A stretch of DNA of 64,000 nucleotides from Larus michahellis (Eukaryota; Chordata; Aves; Charadriiformes; Laridae): the NCBI RefSeq assembly GCF_964199755.1, contig NC_133910.1, positions 10,858,711 to 10,922,710 of the forward strand, written 5' to 3'. Positions within the stretch are counted from its first letter, which is position 1; the number at the start of each line of letters is the position of its first letter. A program made the position numbers and the translations under genes. Below, one piece after another: positions 1 through 13,400 of the stretch. The notes beneath the pieces were generated by a model. That model was not told the DNA's origin. It ran no database searches and saw only the letters and a program-made list of their open reading frames with translations.

Positions 1-2913
1 TTACAATATCATTTTCCTCCTGTGAAACCTTGGGTAACGCTCGGAATTTCTGTGCTCCCTGAGTTTGTGGCCCATAAAATACAGGTACAAATAGACATTG
101 TCAGTCGTGTTGTGGAAATTATTTAGGTTTATGAACCATACTGAAAAATATTATTGGAAATATAAGCCCAATGCTATTAGTCACTCTACAATAGCAAAGT
201 GAATTATGGTCTCAGTGGGAGAGAGATGCAAGTTAGTGCGTAGTCAGTCTCCTTCTGCTTCTATCACATGTAAAAGAACATCTAAACTTCTCAAATTTTT
301 TTGCCCATTACTAAAATGAGTAACTTCTGAAAGGCTTGGTAGAAATTTACCATAGCCTTCACTCTCCCCTCAGTTCTTGTCATTAATGAGAATCAATGAA
401 GATAATATTAAAGAAACCTGTTGTTTCCTTTTTCTGTTTCCACTAATTAGTCCTACTCAAATATACTGACTTTTCTGATAATTACATGGGTTTCTATGGA
501 TAATTGTATGGGTTTCTATAGCACACCGGACAAGTGACCTGAGCTATCGATAGAATATCCGTATTTTGCCAGCTGTTTTACACTCAAAAGATGTTGAATC
601 TGACCTTGTTTTTTCATGTTACATCCAGAGCTTTGGAAGAGTGTTTTGGCAGGCTTCCCGGTGGGCACAGCTCCCATTCCCAGCGTTCTCTCCAAAGGAT
701 TAAGAATGGAAATAAGCAGCTAAGAATTTTCCAGTTTAGATCAGGCTCTGTGTAGGTTAAGAGAAGCAGAAGCATAACCACAAGTACCAGCATAAGCCCT
801 TAACGGAGACGGGCTGCAACAGAGCTTCATCTGGTGAAACTGTCATGAACTGGTCCGTGTCGGCTTTACACGTCTGTACCCTGTGTTTTGTCCTGACACG
901 GAGACAGGGTGACCGAGACAGGTATGCCACCAAGAAGCTTCTTAATGTAAAGAAGATCTGCCTAGTTAGGTTGCCTGAAATCAGAGGCAGTAATCTCTTA
1001 TTGATATTTTACTCTGGAGTAGTGTTGCTTGTAGGAAACTATCAAGGCCACTATGGGAGAGAGAAACACTTTTCTCCAGACTCTTCTCTCGAGGGTGATT
1101 CCTTGGCTTGTATTGTGGGAACTGCTTTAGTGAGTGACTGAAATAAGATAAATGGTATATAGTGTCCATTTTATGGGTGCTTTTTTTCTGACAAATGCTG
1201 AAGAGGTGCTCCAGAACATCTATTATTTGAAAAATAAATAAATAACTAACTAGGAAGCTGAGGATACTACTATGTCACAGGGAACACACTCTGGAAAAAA
1301 TCTTGAGGCAGAGCTGGGATGAAGAAAAAAAATAAAATTGATTCCTGATGTCTCTTTGAGGATTACAGTCCGACTCTTGTGGAAGTTAGTGGAAAACTTT
1401 CCAGCTCCTGTAATATGAGTTGGGCTGGGTCCTCGGGATATCACCATAACAAAGCAGAGCTACAACTGGTAGTAGGCACAGGCAGATATAACAAAAACAT
1501 TTCAAAAGATTTTATTGTAGACAAGAGACTGAATTTTGGCAAAGCTCTCAAGTTTGCTGAGAATAACAATATATCAAATTTCATGATTCTTCATGGTTTT
1601 TTTTTAATCTTGAAGATGAATTGATGAAATCTCACAGCTACTCTGTTGTACTCCTATTTCCTGCGGAGCTTAAGTCAGAAAAGAAGTTACAGCCTAGAGG
1701 TTAAAGAACTAATTAATATCAGAGCTATGACCAGGCACGAATCTTGACTTGGAGCACTCTGCTCCGGTTCCTAGAAGTACTGCATCTCATGGGGACTGGA
1801 TCTTTTATTAACAAGTTTTCCTTCCTGTGTTTTACCAATTTTTCAGGGTTTCCTAGAACATGTGCGCATTTCCAGATAACTTATAATAACTGAAAATTAT
1901 GTTTTCATAGAATGAGACATCCCTATCTCAAGGATCTCTCTGAAAAGAGATTCTGAGCCCTGGAAATACTACTTGCGCTTTGACTACAATCTTTAAAACA
2001 CTTAGCATCTGAGCCTAAATTCCATATTTAAATGTACTAAGAAATCTGTTTCATTAAAAAAATCAAACTCTTGGATTATTTTGAAAAGATAATACTCATA
2101 TTAAATATATTCCCTTATGAGCTTTTTTTCTTGGATGTAAAAATCATCATTCACCTTAAATAGTAAACCGGTGCACTGCAATGCTAAGCACTGGGGGAAT
2201 GGCTCTACCATAAAGTTAAGCTTCACATTTTAATCTCTCTCTGAGCCACATCCTGTTTTCAGTTAACTGATCTCATATGGGGGAAATTTACCAGAGGAAA
2301 TCTCTCTAGTTTGGAAAGTACCAAAAACTTATCTTTAGTTTCTTTGTGTAATTCAGCACCTTTTAAGACAGAGGTGTAATACTTTCGAGAAGTCTCAAAG
2401 CAAAAGAAAAGGAGCAAGATAACAGCACAGAGAGCAGGAGGCACATAGGGGCAGAACAGAAACTGACCCACTGGTGTAACACTGATCTTTCTGAAATTAT
2501 TAACTTACATATCTTTATATTCTGAATGTTTAAAAAGCCATATCCAGAAATATTTTTAAAACTTTTTCAGACGTTAACTCACATCCTGGCAGAAACTGCT
2601 TGTGCCAGATTAACTTGCCATGAATTTTAATAACCCTAATCATAAAACACTGAAGCAAATGTGTCAGGCCATAAGGACTACTAAGACTGTATCCCACTTT
2701 CCCCATAGACTTTTAACTCTAGTTAATACATGGCCCTGATGACTCTGCACTTAGAGCACCTACAAATATATTTATAGCACAGAGAAGTAGAGAGAAGGAA
2801 GTGGAAACGAGGAGACTTTACATGTGATTCTACAAGTACTGGTAGGGAATGTCTTCTCGCTCGCATAGGTGGATGTTGACATTTAAACTGGAAGCCTTAA
2901 AAATAACTGTACT

Positions 2914-3110
2914 AATCATAGAATAGTTTGGGTTGGAAGGGACCTTAAAGGCCACCTAGTCCAACCCCCTGCCATGAGCACGGACATCTTCAACTAGATC
3001 AGGTTGCTCAGAGCCTCATCCAACCTGGCCTGGGATGTTTCCAGGGATGGGGCAGCCACCACCTCTCTGGGCAACCTGCGCCAGGGTTTCAGCACCCTTA
3101 GTGGTGAATA
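2914..3110 (-). repeat. CR1 LINE 3' fragment
   Basis: The stretch begins with the reverse complement of the CR1 tail (TCATAGAATAGTTTGGGTTGG) and continues through the usual block about tissue-like phrases seen in avian CR1 copies: a GGAAGGGACCTT core, then CCACCTAGTCCAACCCCCTGC, then a CTCTGGGCAACCTG block. Only the 3' end of the element is present, as is typical of 5'-truncated CR1 insertions. The element lies on the minus strand with its 3' end at the left. Confidence 0.93.
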
Positions 3111-3307
3111 AAATAATAAATTTAATAAAACTGACATCCTTTTCCTCTTCCACAACTTTATCGCCAAATCATATTAACAACCTAGCTCTTAAAAAAGGTT
3201 ACACAGGCAGGTACCGTGGCTGTACACGATCAGATAACCGCACACCCCCATTGCTAAATTAGTCATTTTCTTGTGCTGTGACAGCGTTACTGCACTGCAC
3301 ACGATGC

Positions 3308-3530
3308 TTTTCATCTGGTGAGATCTAAGTGTTTTACAAAAGGAAGCAAATGTTATTCCCTCTTTACAGAGGAAGGTGGAAGCGTTTACTAGGTGAGCGG
3401 TTTATCCAGCAGCACTCCAGTGATGCATGGCAGTGAGCCAGATGGGGATACCTAACACTGACTCTGCAGTTGGCTCCATCAGCCTTATGTTTGCTTCCCT
3501 CTATAACCACGCTTTCCTTTGCATCAGCAT
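3308..3530 (+). repeat. Degraded ancient interspersed repeat (L3/MIR-like)
   Basis: The order of short blocks follows an old amniote repeat: GAGATCTAAGTGTTTTACAAA, then a CTCTTTACAGAGGAAG block, a GCAGTGAGCCAGATGGGGAT block, and a CTTCCCTCT ending. Each block is diverged from the remembered consensus. The family assignment is by pattern only, and a RepeatMasker search would settle it. Confidence 0.5.
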
Positions 3531-5549
3531 TTTTAAACTGTTAAAGCTTCAGAAGAAAATCCTGTCACTTGTCAAAAGCCTGTCCAATTCACGGGAAAGT
3601 ACATAAAGGATTTTCTAACAAATTCTTCTTTTGGAAACGGTCTTGCATCCTGGTTCCCGTGGGACTACAGGGTGGAAAATAGCATTTGATGCACAGGTGA
3701 ATTTTTAATAAAACAGTTAAAGAAATTGTGGACATAAATGTAGGAAACTTTTGGGATAAACTGCTTGCAAGAATGGGATTTTTATTATTAAAAATCCACC
3801 AGAAGATGATCATTATTTGGCTCCAAGTCCCACGAATGAAGTAGCGAACGGCTGCGACAAGCCATTGCCCGTGCTGCACAGCAGTGAAGTCTGTTCTGTT
3901 ACAGACAGCAGAGCTGGCAAGGGCAGAGAAAGCTCCGCAGCCTTAACGAGACCAGGCACAGTCTTACTGTGTTCTGAGGATATTTCTAATACTTCCTGTT
4001 ATTTTCAATTTACCGCAAAAATGATTGAAATTTGCAATCTCGATTATTTTGTATAAACATTTTTCATCCTGTTTTCTGGTAGCATTATGGGTTTCTTTAG
4101 CGTCTGTTCTGCAAACAGTGCCAGGCTTGGTGCTTTTAATATCCTCACAGTACTGTATACTGACAAGATTAATTTTTACTGTGTCTACAAAGACTTTGAG
4201 TATATCAGCTCTATAAAGGATAAATATATATCCTACCCATGGACCTGGCTATCTTTTTAGAGGTTTTTTCCTTAGGTGTATTTAGTTTTAAACTGAACCG
4301 CCCTTTTGAAGTCTAGAAAGATGTTTATTCCTGCTTTGTTTGACATTGTCCTTTATGAGCCAAAAAATTAGAAGTTTAATGGATATTTTTTTCTGGGAAA
4401 TCATCAATAAGCACAGTATGTGTGTAGCAGAGGGACGCATGAAAAAGAATGATGTTCTATCAGAGGCAAACAAAAGAGCTGAATCACACAAACAAACAGC
4501 TGCGTGAACAAAGTTTATGGATATTCTTTGCTTCTTCATGAAAACATGAACATAGCTGTTTATAACAATGTGAGGAGAAAAAAGTTCTGGAATTAATTCC
4601 AGCATTTCTCTTAGCAATGCAACAAAGCACTACAGCATATACTCCACTCACGTGAAGGAGGGCTATGTCTCCATCCCGGGCACTGCCCTCCTTCCCATCT
4701 ATTATTCAATATAGCTGTAGTCTGTCTGGTGTTGTATTTGCTAATCTGTGATCACGTCGGGGTGCAGACACCCAGGGCAGCTGTTCCAGATGTGCAACTA
4801 GTATCTGTGCACACACAACGCAGGAATGTGTTGGACCTCAGGCAGACAGTGGTGAATAATAACCTCCTCGCCAACTTTCACGCACTCACAAGGTGCCTGG
4901 ATGTGAACACTCCTGTAAATGCAGCAGAGTAACAAGCCAAGCGAACCATCTAGGGAACCACCTCCGCTTTTTATTTTTAATTTTCAGCTAGGACTCACCC
5001 CCAGTGGTATTCCCCAATTTTGTTTCACAAGGAAGAGCTAACAGATTTGCATCTGCAACTTTCTCTCTTCTGACCGAATCCTAGTAGACAAGGTTGCCGC
5101 ATGTGATTTCATAGCGAATTTCTCAGGGGAAAAGAGGACCTTCTTCTGATAGTGAAACCTCCCTTTGTAGAAATCTTCACTGCTCTGCGAGCATCTTAAA
5201 AGGATTTGCATACATTACTTAACTTGCCTTGTGTTAGCTTTGGGTTGTAAATATGATCTGCGGCTGAGGGCAGCCGGAGCGGGAGGCAGAGGCTCACTGG
5301 AGGTTCCTGTAGGGCTCAGAAGGAAAATCAAGCCTCCCGCTGCTTTACCGGGGGTGGCGGGTTTCCCCGAGCAGGCAGAGGCGTGGAGGGGACATTTTTC
5401 ATGGCCACAGTGCTCTGGGTAGGCAGGAGTTTCTGTCTGAGTTAAAGGGCCGGATAGCCATAATGACACCACTTTCAGGAACCAGCCACGCGCGCAGACT
5501 CTCCGTTTCAGCTGTCCTGGGGGGAATTTACTCCCTCGGGCCTTTCCTT

Positions 5550-6330
5550 AGTCAGTTCCCCATCCCTATCCCCCTGGGTCGGTGCCGGTCCCCCCTCCCG
5601 GGGGCTGGGGACAGCCCGCGGCGGCCGCCCGGAGCCGGGCTGTGCTCCCCCGGCCCGGGGCAGGCCGCTCCCCCGCGGCCCGCGCAGGCCGCATCGCCCG
5701 TGCCCCGGAGGCGCATTTCGGCTCTCCCGCTCCTCCCGGCCTGAGCGAGGCAGCAGTCGCCGAAATTCAGACGAGCCGCCCGGTTGCATTTCCTCTGCCG
5801 GCGGCACGGGCGGCCCCGAACGCGCTCAGCACCGCCGCCGCCGCCCCGCTCCGCGCCCCGGGGCCGGCACCGCCCCGCTCACCCGTCACCCTCCCTCCGC
5901 TCCGCGCCGCGGGGCCCGGCGCGGCCTGGGCCGCCCCTGGGCTCAGGTAAGGGGAGCGGGAGGGAGAGCGGGCCCCGCCTCAGCCGCCCGCGGCCTGGGC
6001 GCCTCCCGCCCGCTGAGGGGGCACCGGCCGCGGCCCCTCTCGGCCTCCCCGCGCGCAGGGGCCCGGTCCCCGCAGCGCGGCCCGGGGAGCACCCGGAGGG
6101 CAGGGGGGGTGTCCGGCCCCGGGAACGGTGCTGCCTGCCCGGGGCTGAGACGGGGATGGAGGGTGCCGGGCCCGCCGCGGCCGCTCCCTGCCCCGGGGCG
6201 GCCGTTTTACCGGGCGTTATGGGTGTCACCCGCGGGGGCGTCCAGCCCCACGGGAGCGACGGGCCCTGTCAGCGCGGCCAGCCGACACCGGCCGGCGGTT
6301 TCTCATCTGCCCCGTCCTCACCTGGGTACC
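5550..6330 (+). promoter_or_regulatory. TRAF1: CpG island, probable TRAF1 promoter
   Basis: The sequence switches from AT-rich to very GC-rich with dense CpG from about 5,550 to 6,330, then back. It is the only CpG island between the window start and the TRAF1 coding exons. No clear TATA box is present. A donor-like GGCTCAG/GTAAGG at 5946/5947 fits the end of an untranslated first exon. A near-consensus NF-kappaB site lies just upstream at 5522-5531 (one mismatch to GGGAATTTCC). Confidence 0.7.
5900..5946 (+). other. TRAF1: Candidate untranslated first exon of TRAF1 (3' end only)
   Basis: A strong donor (CAG/GTAAGG) at 5947 inside the CpG island is in the right place to pair with the acceptor at 7437-7438, which is preceded by a long T-rich tract and opens the exon carrying the start codon. 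The transcription start, and so the left end of this exon, cannot be seen; 5900 is only a placeholder. Confidence 0.45.
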
Positions 6331-6943
6331 AACCAACGACATCTCTGAGACGGCTTCATTAACCATCGGGTGCACATTGAGTGTACATTAGATTTTAATT
6401 TATGGTTCCTGGCTGGCTGAGCAGCCCCTGCGTTTGTTGCTAAGCTACCCGTCACATGCCTGGAGAAGCCAAGGAATTGCTTAAGCCAGGCGGCAGAAAA
6501 TGCTGTTTGTTCAAAGAGGGGTGTTGTAAATGCGGGGGATGCCCCGTGCCCCGTGTGGCAGTCACACCCCTGTCCCCATGCCTGGCCTGGCCCAGGCAGT
6601 CTGCCTTCAGTTTCTGAGAGACTAGGTAGCCATTGTCACTTTTGACAACATTGAGATAGGTTATTGTGTGTCAGTACTGTTATGGGAAAAAATAGATTTA
6701 TAAAGGATCAAACCGCGCCAGGTCCCTGTGTGAAAACTTTTTTTGAACTTTACAAGCGACTGTGGAGACACCGGAATCAGTTTGGGTTGTATGTCCGAAA
6801 ATATTCAACTGCACAGCTCTTAACCAAACCAATACTGAATGTGCACAACACCTTGGCGTGTGCGGCTCAAGGTGTATCTGGCTCGAGCACAAGCGTTAAG
6901 CTTTCTATGGACTTGAGTTTTCCTTTTTCATTTCGCCACTAGT

Positions 6944-7012
6944 TTTATGACTTCAGGAAAGCCACTGAAACATCTCAGTTGCTTAGTTTCTGCATCTATA
7001 AAGTGTAATCGT
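6944..7012 (+). repeat. MIR-like fragment
   Basis: TTATGACTTCAGGAAAGCCA, then CTCAGTTGCTTAGTTTCTGC and CATCTATAAAGTG, follow the block order of the MIR/L2 core (TGAC..GGGCAAG, CCTCAGTTTC, CATCTGTAAAATG). It lies in TRAF1 intron 1, in the 5' UTR part of the gene. The call rests on pattern only. Confidence 0.45.
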
Positions 7013-7451
7013 GAATTTTGGCTGCTGGGAATTGAAGGTGGTTGGGGATTTACCCTTCAGGAAATAATTCTCTGTGGTATGGACCACTGGGATTGTAACT
7101 CTGAGATGATGTCAGTATTTACTTCAACTTTCTACAAGCTAAAAAACTCTGGAAAGAAAACCCCAACCCTTCATTATAATATATTGTCCATTTTCATGTT
7201 GTGTTTGAGGGAAATTTTAAATCTGTACAGTAATTTCCTGCTGGTAATAGTCAAACCCCACTGTGACATTTAGTCAGGCATGTCAGCTACAGACTCAATT
7301 AAACAGATCACTAGGTTACTGCACAGGTTTGGAGCTGCTTGTGGACTTTGATGCCTGATATATTCTCTCAGATTAAGGTGAGCGTGTGCCTGCTTGTTTG
7401 AGTTCCTATTTATTATTTTTTTTTCTTATCTCTGACAGTAATTTACTTCAA

Positions 7452-10400
7452 ATGGCTGAGAAAACAACCAGAGGCCCGCAGGACATCCCCGGCTCTTCTC
7501 CTGATGAAAATGAATTTCCTTTTGGATATCCCACTAACATCTGTGAGGATGTGCCTGATCAGAAGTACCTGTGCAGCAACTGCAACAACATTCTGAAGAA
7601 AGCCCTGCAAACGCTCTGTGGGCATAGGTACTGCTCAGCCTGCCTCTCCTGGATCGCACGGTAGGTCCTTGCTACAGAGGGTCACACCCCTGTGGCTGCA
7701 AGCGCTCCTGAGGGCTGCGTTGTGCCACTGTGCTCAGTAGATGACTCTGTGGCTACCTGGCCCGCTGGATCACTGTCACTTTACCATCTGGTGGTACTTG
7801 CCTGTGGTGGACGGCAGGCTGCTCTCCACCTCCTTCTTGTTACTGGGTTTGACAGATGTCAGTCTTTCTATGTGTAAGTGTAAGATAATGATACGGATTT
7901 AACCTTGAAGAACTAGTGCAAGGCTGACTTAATACTTCCATGGGACTTTACAGTCCTTTGCTAAGTGATGTTATAGGATTTTAATGAACATTATCTTAGA
8001 GTTTTATTTTTAATAACTCAGCTGGGTCACTACATGTTAAGGTGCTGCTGCCATTAGTGACAAACAATGACAGCCATTGTCCTGGAGAACCCCAAAACCA
8101 GGGGCTAGGTGGAAATTTGCTGTGATTGATTAGCTGCTTCTATCCTGCCTTTTCTTTCAACAATTATGCCTTGACCCAGAGCCTTTGGAAAAGGTTCTGT
8201 CTGCCCTGCAGGTGAGAGGTGAAACTGCAGTACAGTGCCATGAATATGAGCTGACTTTAGCTGTGAAATTTTGGAAAACAGCAGCTGTCAAGATTCAGGG
8301 TCTGGGTTTTAGTACTGGCTAAGTAAGTCTAAAGCCTGTTAACTGCGCTTTCTCATGGGTGTTATTAGTAAGCTAGTTTGTGTAGTCCAGTTCACGTTAT
8401 TAGTAAGCTAGTTTGTGCAGTCCCAGCTCTGATCACAGTGTGGGGCACCTGAAAAGCTGAGTCAATGCACTGGCCACTTGTGATTTGAAGATCAGTGTAT
8501 ATTAATGTAAAAATGTATTGAAATTTATGTATTTCACCAACTTACTGTAAATCTGTTACTGTAAATCTAGAAAAAGGCCCCTTAATGAAGCTCCATAAAC
8601 TGTAAATTCAGAAAACTGTCAGCAGAACATAGCCAGAATTGTTACATCTTCCCACTAGAGTCTTATAGTTGGACTCAAACGAGTCTAATGGCTCAAACAA
8701 GCTAATTAGGACAGTTTGAAATTAGTTACGCTCCGGTTGGTTCGATGCTTTTCTGATGAACTTCTTGGTCTATTATTTGCCTGGATGCTAAACAGCACTG
8801 GGAATGAAATAACACCTCTAGTAAAGTTTTATTTTTTGCTTTTCCTATATAAAACTCTATGCTAAATGTTTTGAGAGTAGATCAAAACCTTTTTTAGGTG
8901 CAGTAGGATGTTAACTGTCTAGAACTCAATTCTGCACTGGTTCTACTAGATCTTTGTACTTTGAAGTCCATATATCTATCTTGGGAAAATGGGCATTTTC
9001 TGTGTTTTAAAAGACTTTAGTTTTCATGTTACCTTTCCTACATGGTGTTTTTGCATAATTCATGAGATAAATAGGTTCCCAGGCTGCTCTTATTTTGCTG
9101 CAATACAGATAAGATTTATGGGCCTAGTCCCACTCTTGAGGAATAGAACAGCGGGGTTTTTTTGACATCAGTGTGTTCAAGAATTGGCCCTTTAATGAAC
9201 AAGGATTATGGATTCTGAGTGGAAATTACGATTTCCGTGGTTTTGTTTGTGTCAGTGTCTATACAAAGACATCCTAAACTACAGTACACTGATTGTCATT
9301 TCATTCTTCTTTCTTTTTGCCAGAACCAATAAAAATGCGATTTGCCAGAAATGTAAAGAGGAAGATCCCAGCACTTTAAGCGAGGGAAGCCTATTGGCAG
9401 AAGAAAGGGTAAGTTGTAGTTCACAGTTCATAAATTTATCATTAACCATTCTCTGGGCAACTCTATCATCCTTATTGGACTACAGTTTGGGAGGGAATAG
9501 TATAAAATGTGATGGCAAGTGATAGTTACACATTCTAACTTATGCTTTAGTCATTTGGATTTCCCACAGTTTTTGATTTAAAAAAGTATAATGGCAGCCC
9601 GAGGACTTTCCAAGCCCATCAGGTTCTGCAGCATAAAATCCCGCACTCTTCCATATAATTATCTTTTTATTGTCTCAAAGTAACCAGTGCTTTCCTACTC
9701 GTAATAATTTGTCTTAGCTGTTACTTACTATCCTCAGTAAGTATCCTAGTGGATTTTCAAATCTCATGGTTCTCTCTAGCCTTGAAAGATGTTACCAAAC
9801 TTACAGGTGGAGCAAAATGCTTAAAGCAAAAAAAAGAGTGTCGGCCGGCTAGCCAGCTGAACGGCCTAGAAAGTGTTGTGACAGCCAGGGTATCTGGAGG
9901 AAATCATGGAAGACATAGAGCTGAACATAATAATTGATAGAAACTATGCACTGGCAAACGTTTCATCTGTAATTCAGCAGTGCAGATCTCTTTTGATGTT
10001 GTGTGGTTTTCCAGACAGACCACTGCACTATTTTATATCCTGAATAAAACTGGACCGCAGGGCTCAGTCCCAGCTTGTCTTTTTCCCTCCTTTCTGACTA
10101 CATGCATGAATACCAAGAGACACACATTCTGTCTAAATTTGTTAGGGAAAACCGAAACCCACTAGGCATCTGGCAGTGAGGTAAAAGGTGAAGTTTAGAA
10201 AGCAGCTGCAGCAAACTAATGAATCTGTAGTTGATGCTGAACTTGGTAATATCTCAGAAAAAATCCTCAATTCTGCAAAAATTTCCCAGTAACAAGTTCA
10301 TGCATCATGTAACCACAAATAGGTACAGCTAAAACCTTATGAACTTATTCTATGTTGACTGTCAGTTCTCTTATAACTTTGGGATTTCTCGGCTGTGGGA

Positions 10401-13400
10401 TTCTCACTAAGTCTGCCGGGACTTTCTGCAAAATCTGTGGGTGGGTTGTTGCAAACAGGGCCCCGCTTCTGCAGCCTGGTCTGCCTGAGCAGGTTCTTGT
10501 GCCTGTTGGGAGTCCAGATGACCCAGAGCACTTTTACGTCAGTGAGAGTTATCCCATTTACTGTATGAGGGTCTGACTCGGGTCCCTAAAGAAGTTCTGT
10601 GCAACCTCAGGTTCCCAGGTAAGAAGGCAGAGGCGCAGGTGAAGATTTCGAAGCAGTGACCTGTGCAGATCAAAGAAGAGATGTGGATTTCCTGCCTTGT
10701 CTTTTATGGAGTAGTGTCCGTAATGATTTAGCGACTACAAATGTGAAACAAAAAGCACAGGGAATGCACATAGCAGTAAGAAACCCATGCTCTGCTGGGA
10801 CTGTCCCTGTAGTTAAATGTATTTTAAATGATCTATTTTGTAACGTCAGGAAATTCCTGGAGTTTTTCTCTTATGACACAGGGGGAAAAAGCCACCATAT
10901 GCCTGATAACTTGAATTTCTTTTTTCTTTGATTTTGCTCATAAATTAGACTAGAATGTTTTAGAGGATGGGGCTGGTATGCTTTCACTAATTGTACATTG
11001 ATTGCTAGCTTTTTACATAAACTCTTCCATACATGCAGATGGAGCCATACATGGTTTTGTGCAACATACATGATTATTTTTTAATTCCTTGTTTGTGGAG
11101 TTGTTTGCAATTTGTGTGCAAAGTTGTGGACTTTGCTTGCAGGCTGAGATTAGGAAATGAGTTTCTATGAGACTCTGCATACAGAAATCTGTCTCATTGT
11201 TCCCATTCGTAGAATTGGCTGTGCTTCTTTTGTGTGATTTAATGTGACAAATATAGGTAAGTACAAACATCTTGTATATAGATAAAAAAAAAAACAACCA
11301 GGAATGTTGATTCTGATAATTTTGTTTGCTTATTTTTTTAGCTCGTTGTGTAGAATTTCAGTAACTTTATTGAAATGTGGGCATCATTTGTAAATACGTT
11401 CCTCTCTCTATTTGTAAGGCTTCCCCCCACCCCGAGTTCTTGCCTTGCTCTGTGTTGTTGCGTGGGACACCTGCAGTCCTCTGGGATGAGTACTTACCAA
11501 CAGAGTATCTAAAACCATGCTCTTAACTTTAGTAGGGCTTGTTCTTGTGTCAGTGTACCTATTTTGATTGTGCAAGATGTAATCTTAAAAAGTCTGTAGT
11601 GTTTCATAATTTACATAATAATAGTACAATTTTTCGTGGTTAACGTAATAAAAAAAATCTACGTACTGCAAAAAACCCCCGCTCACATATGGTTTACATT
11701 TCTTCAGCGCACAGTGCCATACTAAATAGAAACAGCCATGGTCTGAGAAATGTACTCTCACTGCAGAACAGTCTGGAGTCCTCTCTGCAGCACGTTTAGG
11801 AGGTGTTAATGACCCCAATAATGAAATGCAGTCATTAAGAGTGGCACATGGCAGCACCCTGTAGTCAGGGTCCTGTCAGCACGTTCATTGCATGTGACAT
11901 ATTTCAGGCTTCTGTGAAAATAAGAAGAAAGGCTTAAGAAACTTAAAATAATAGCTGTAGTTGGTTGACTAGGCATATTTTCAGTAAATTTATATCACAT
12001 CAAATAGTTTATTTTTGAACCATAAGAAAGAAATTATTTAATAATTATTTGGGCTTCTACTACACTAAGATTAACTTGCTAGGTTAGAGAGTCTTATGGC
12101 AGTACAGTAAATTTAAAAAAAATAGGGATTTATCAAGATCTGAAATTTTGACACAGTCATCTTATTCCTATGTCAAAAATACATGCTGGAGTACTTTCTG
12201 ACCAGTGTTTTTTTCCTTACTGTGTTTACTTTCCAGGCTTTTGGTGATGCTGCCATTAATAAAGAGATTTCTGAACTCAAAGTACACTGTGTGACCCTTG
12301 GATGCAGTTGGTCTGGTATCATGAAAAATTTTGAGGTACGTTTAAAGGCAGATTATTTAAATTAACATGCTCTTAGTTGAATGGGGACAGAAAGACAATG
12401 AAACTAGGTTCTCAGCAAACACAAATTAATGTGTCATTAGAATCAGCAAAGGTATCGTGATTTATACCAACAGAGTCTCTAAAAACTTGCCATTAACTTT
12501 AGTAGGGCTTTGACCAAATCCAGAACATCCTGAATGACTGTGAAGTTCATGTTGCACAAATTTACATCAGCTATGCCTTTTTTTCCCTGTGGGTTTACTT
12601 ATTTTTTAAGTGCAAGTAGATTTTGACAGACCAGAATACTTCAGTCTCCAGGACTTTGTTATAGGCAATATCCTTAGTGTGCTTTTATAGAAGAAATCAT
12701 TTCCTCCCACGTAAATTACTCCTATTGATTGAATGTGTTCATCATTCTTTTCAGACTGATGTGAAGTGCCTCAGGTAAAATATTTAAATGAGCTAGGTCT
12801 GTGAATCTGCCATTCAAATTAGAATAATGAAGAAATGCAGATAATTCTGATATTAAAGCAGCTCTATTTTGGTCCCCTGGTGCAGGAACAGAGGGTCTTT
12901 CTGCATTTATAACAGGGAGTCTGCTATGTACCTTGTGTGACTGCGTATCTAATAAGCATCTGAGGTGCTGCTGCCTTTTCTTTGATAATTTTGCACAAAT
13001 TTTTTATTTGAGTTTACTCCTCTGAGGAAAAATCTACTCAGTTTGCTTAGCTTCATAGTTTTGAGAATTGGAGCCCCTCTCAGCATGAATACACGGCAAA
13101 ATTGATTTGAGAGTTGGGCGTGTGATTCAAATTGGCATTTCTGAGCCTGTTCTGTAGGGGACAGTCATCTCCCTTTAACGACAAAATCAGTTGTGACACA
13201 GTGCCCGCAGAAGCTTCGGTAAAGAGGTCTGTGTAAATAGTTTTTATTGAAATACTGTGTTTTTAAGAATCTGAAAGTAGACCCATTAGATGTAGTTATG
13301 AAAGAAGTAATGCTGAGATTTTTCTTTGTTGAGAAGAGAGGATGAAAATAGTGAAAGGAAACGTTTTAAAGTTATTTTGAATATAGGTAAGCGTTGCATC

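Larger units (their letters stand above)
1..5500. other. Intergenic region upstream of TRAF1
   Basis: AT-rich DNA with no exon I can recognise on either strand. It holds a CR1 fragment (2914-3110) and an older repeat (about 3308-3530). In mammals the gene upstream of TRAF1 is C5, transcribed in the same direction. I looked for the conserved end of C5 and did not find it, so C5 is either further upstream or absent. Open frames here are short and look random. Confidence 0.6.

Noticed and set aside
1-5500. Expected end of C5 upstream of TRAF1
   Set aside because: I searched for the conserved C-terminal C345C residues of C5 on the + strand and found none.
7386-7451. Upstream extension of TRAF1
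   Set aside because: It starts with GTG and crosses the splice acceptor at 7437-7438. The first ATG in the exon is at 7452.
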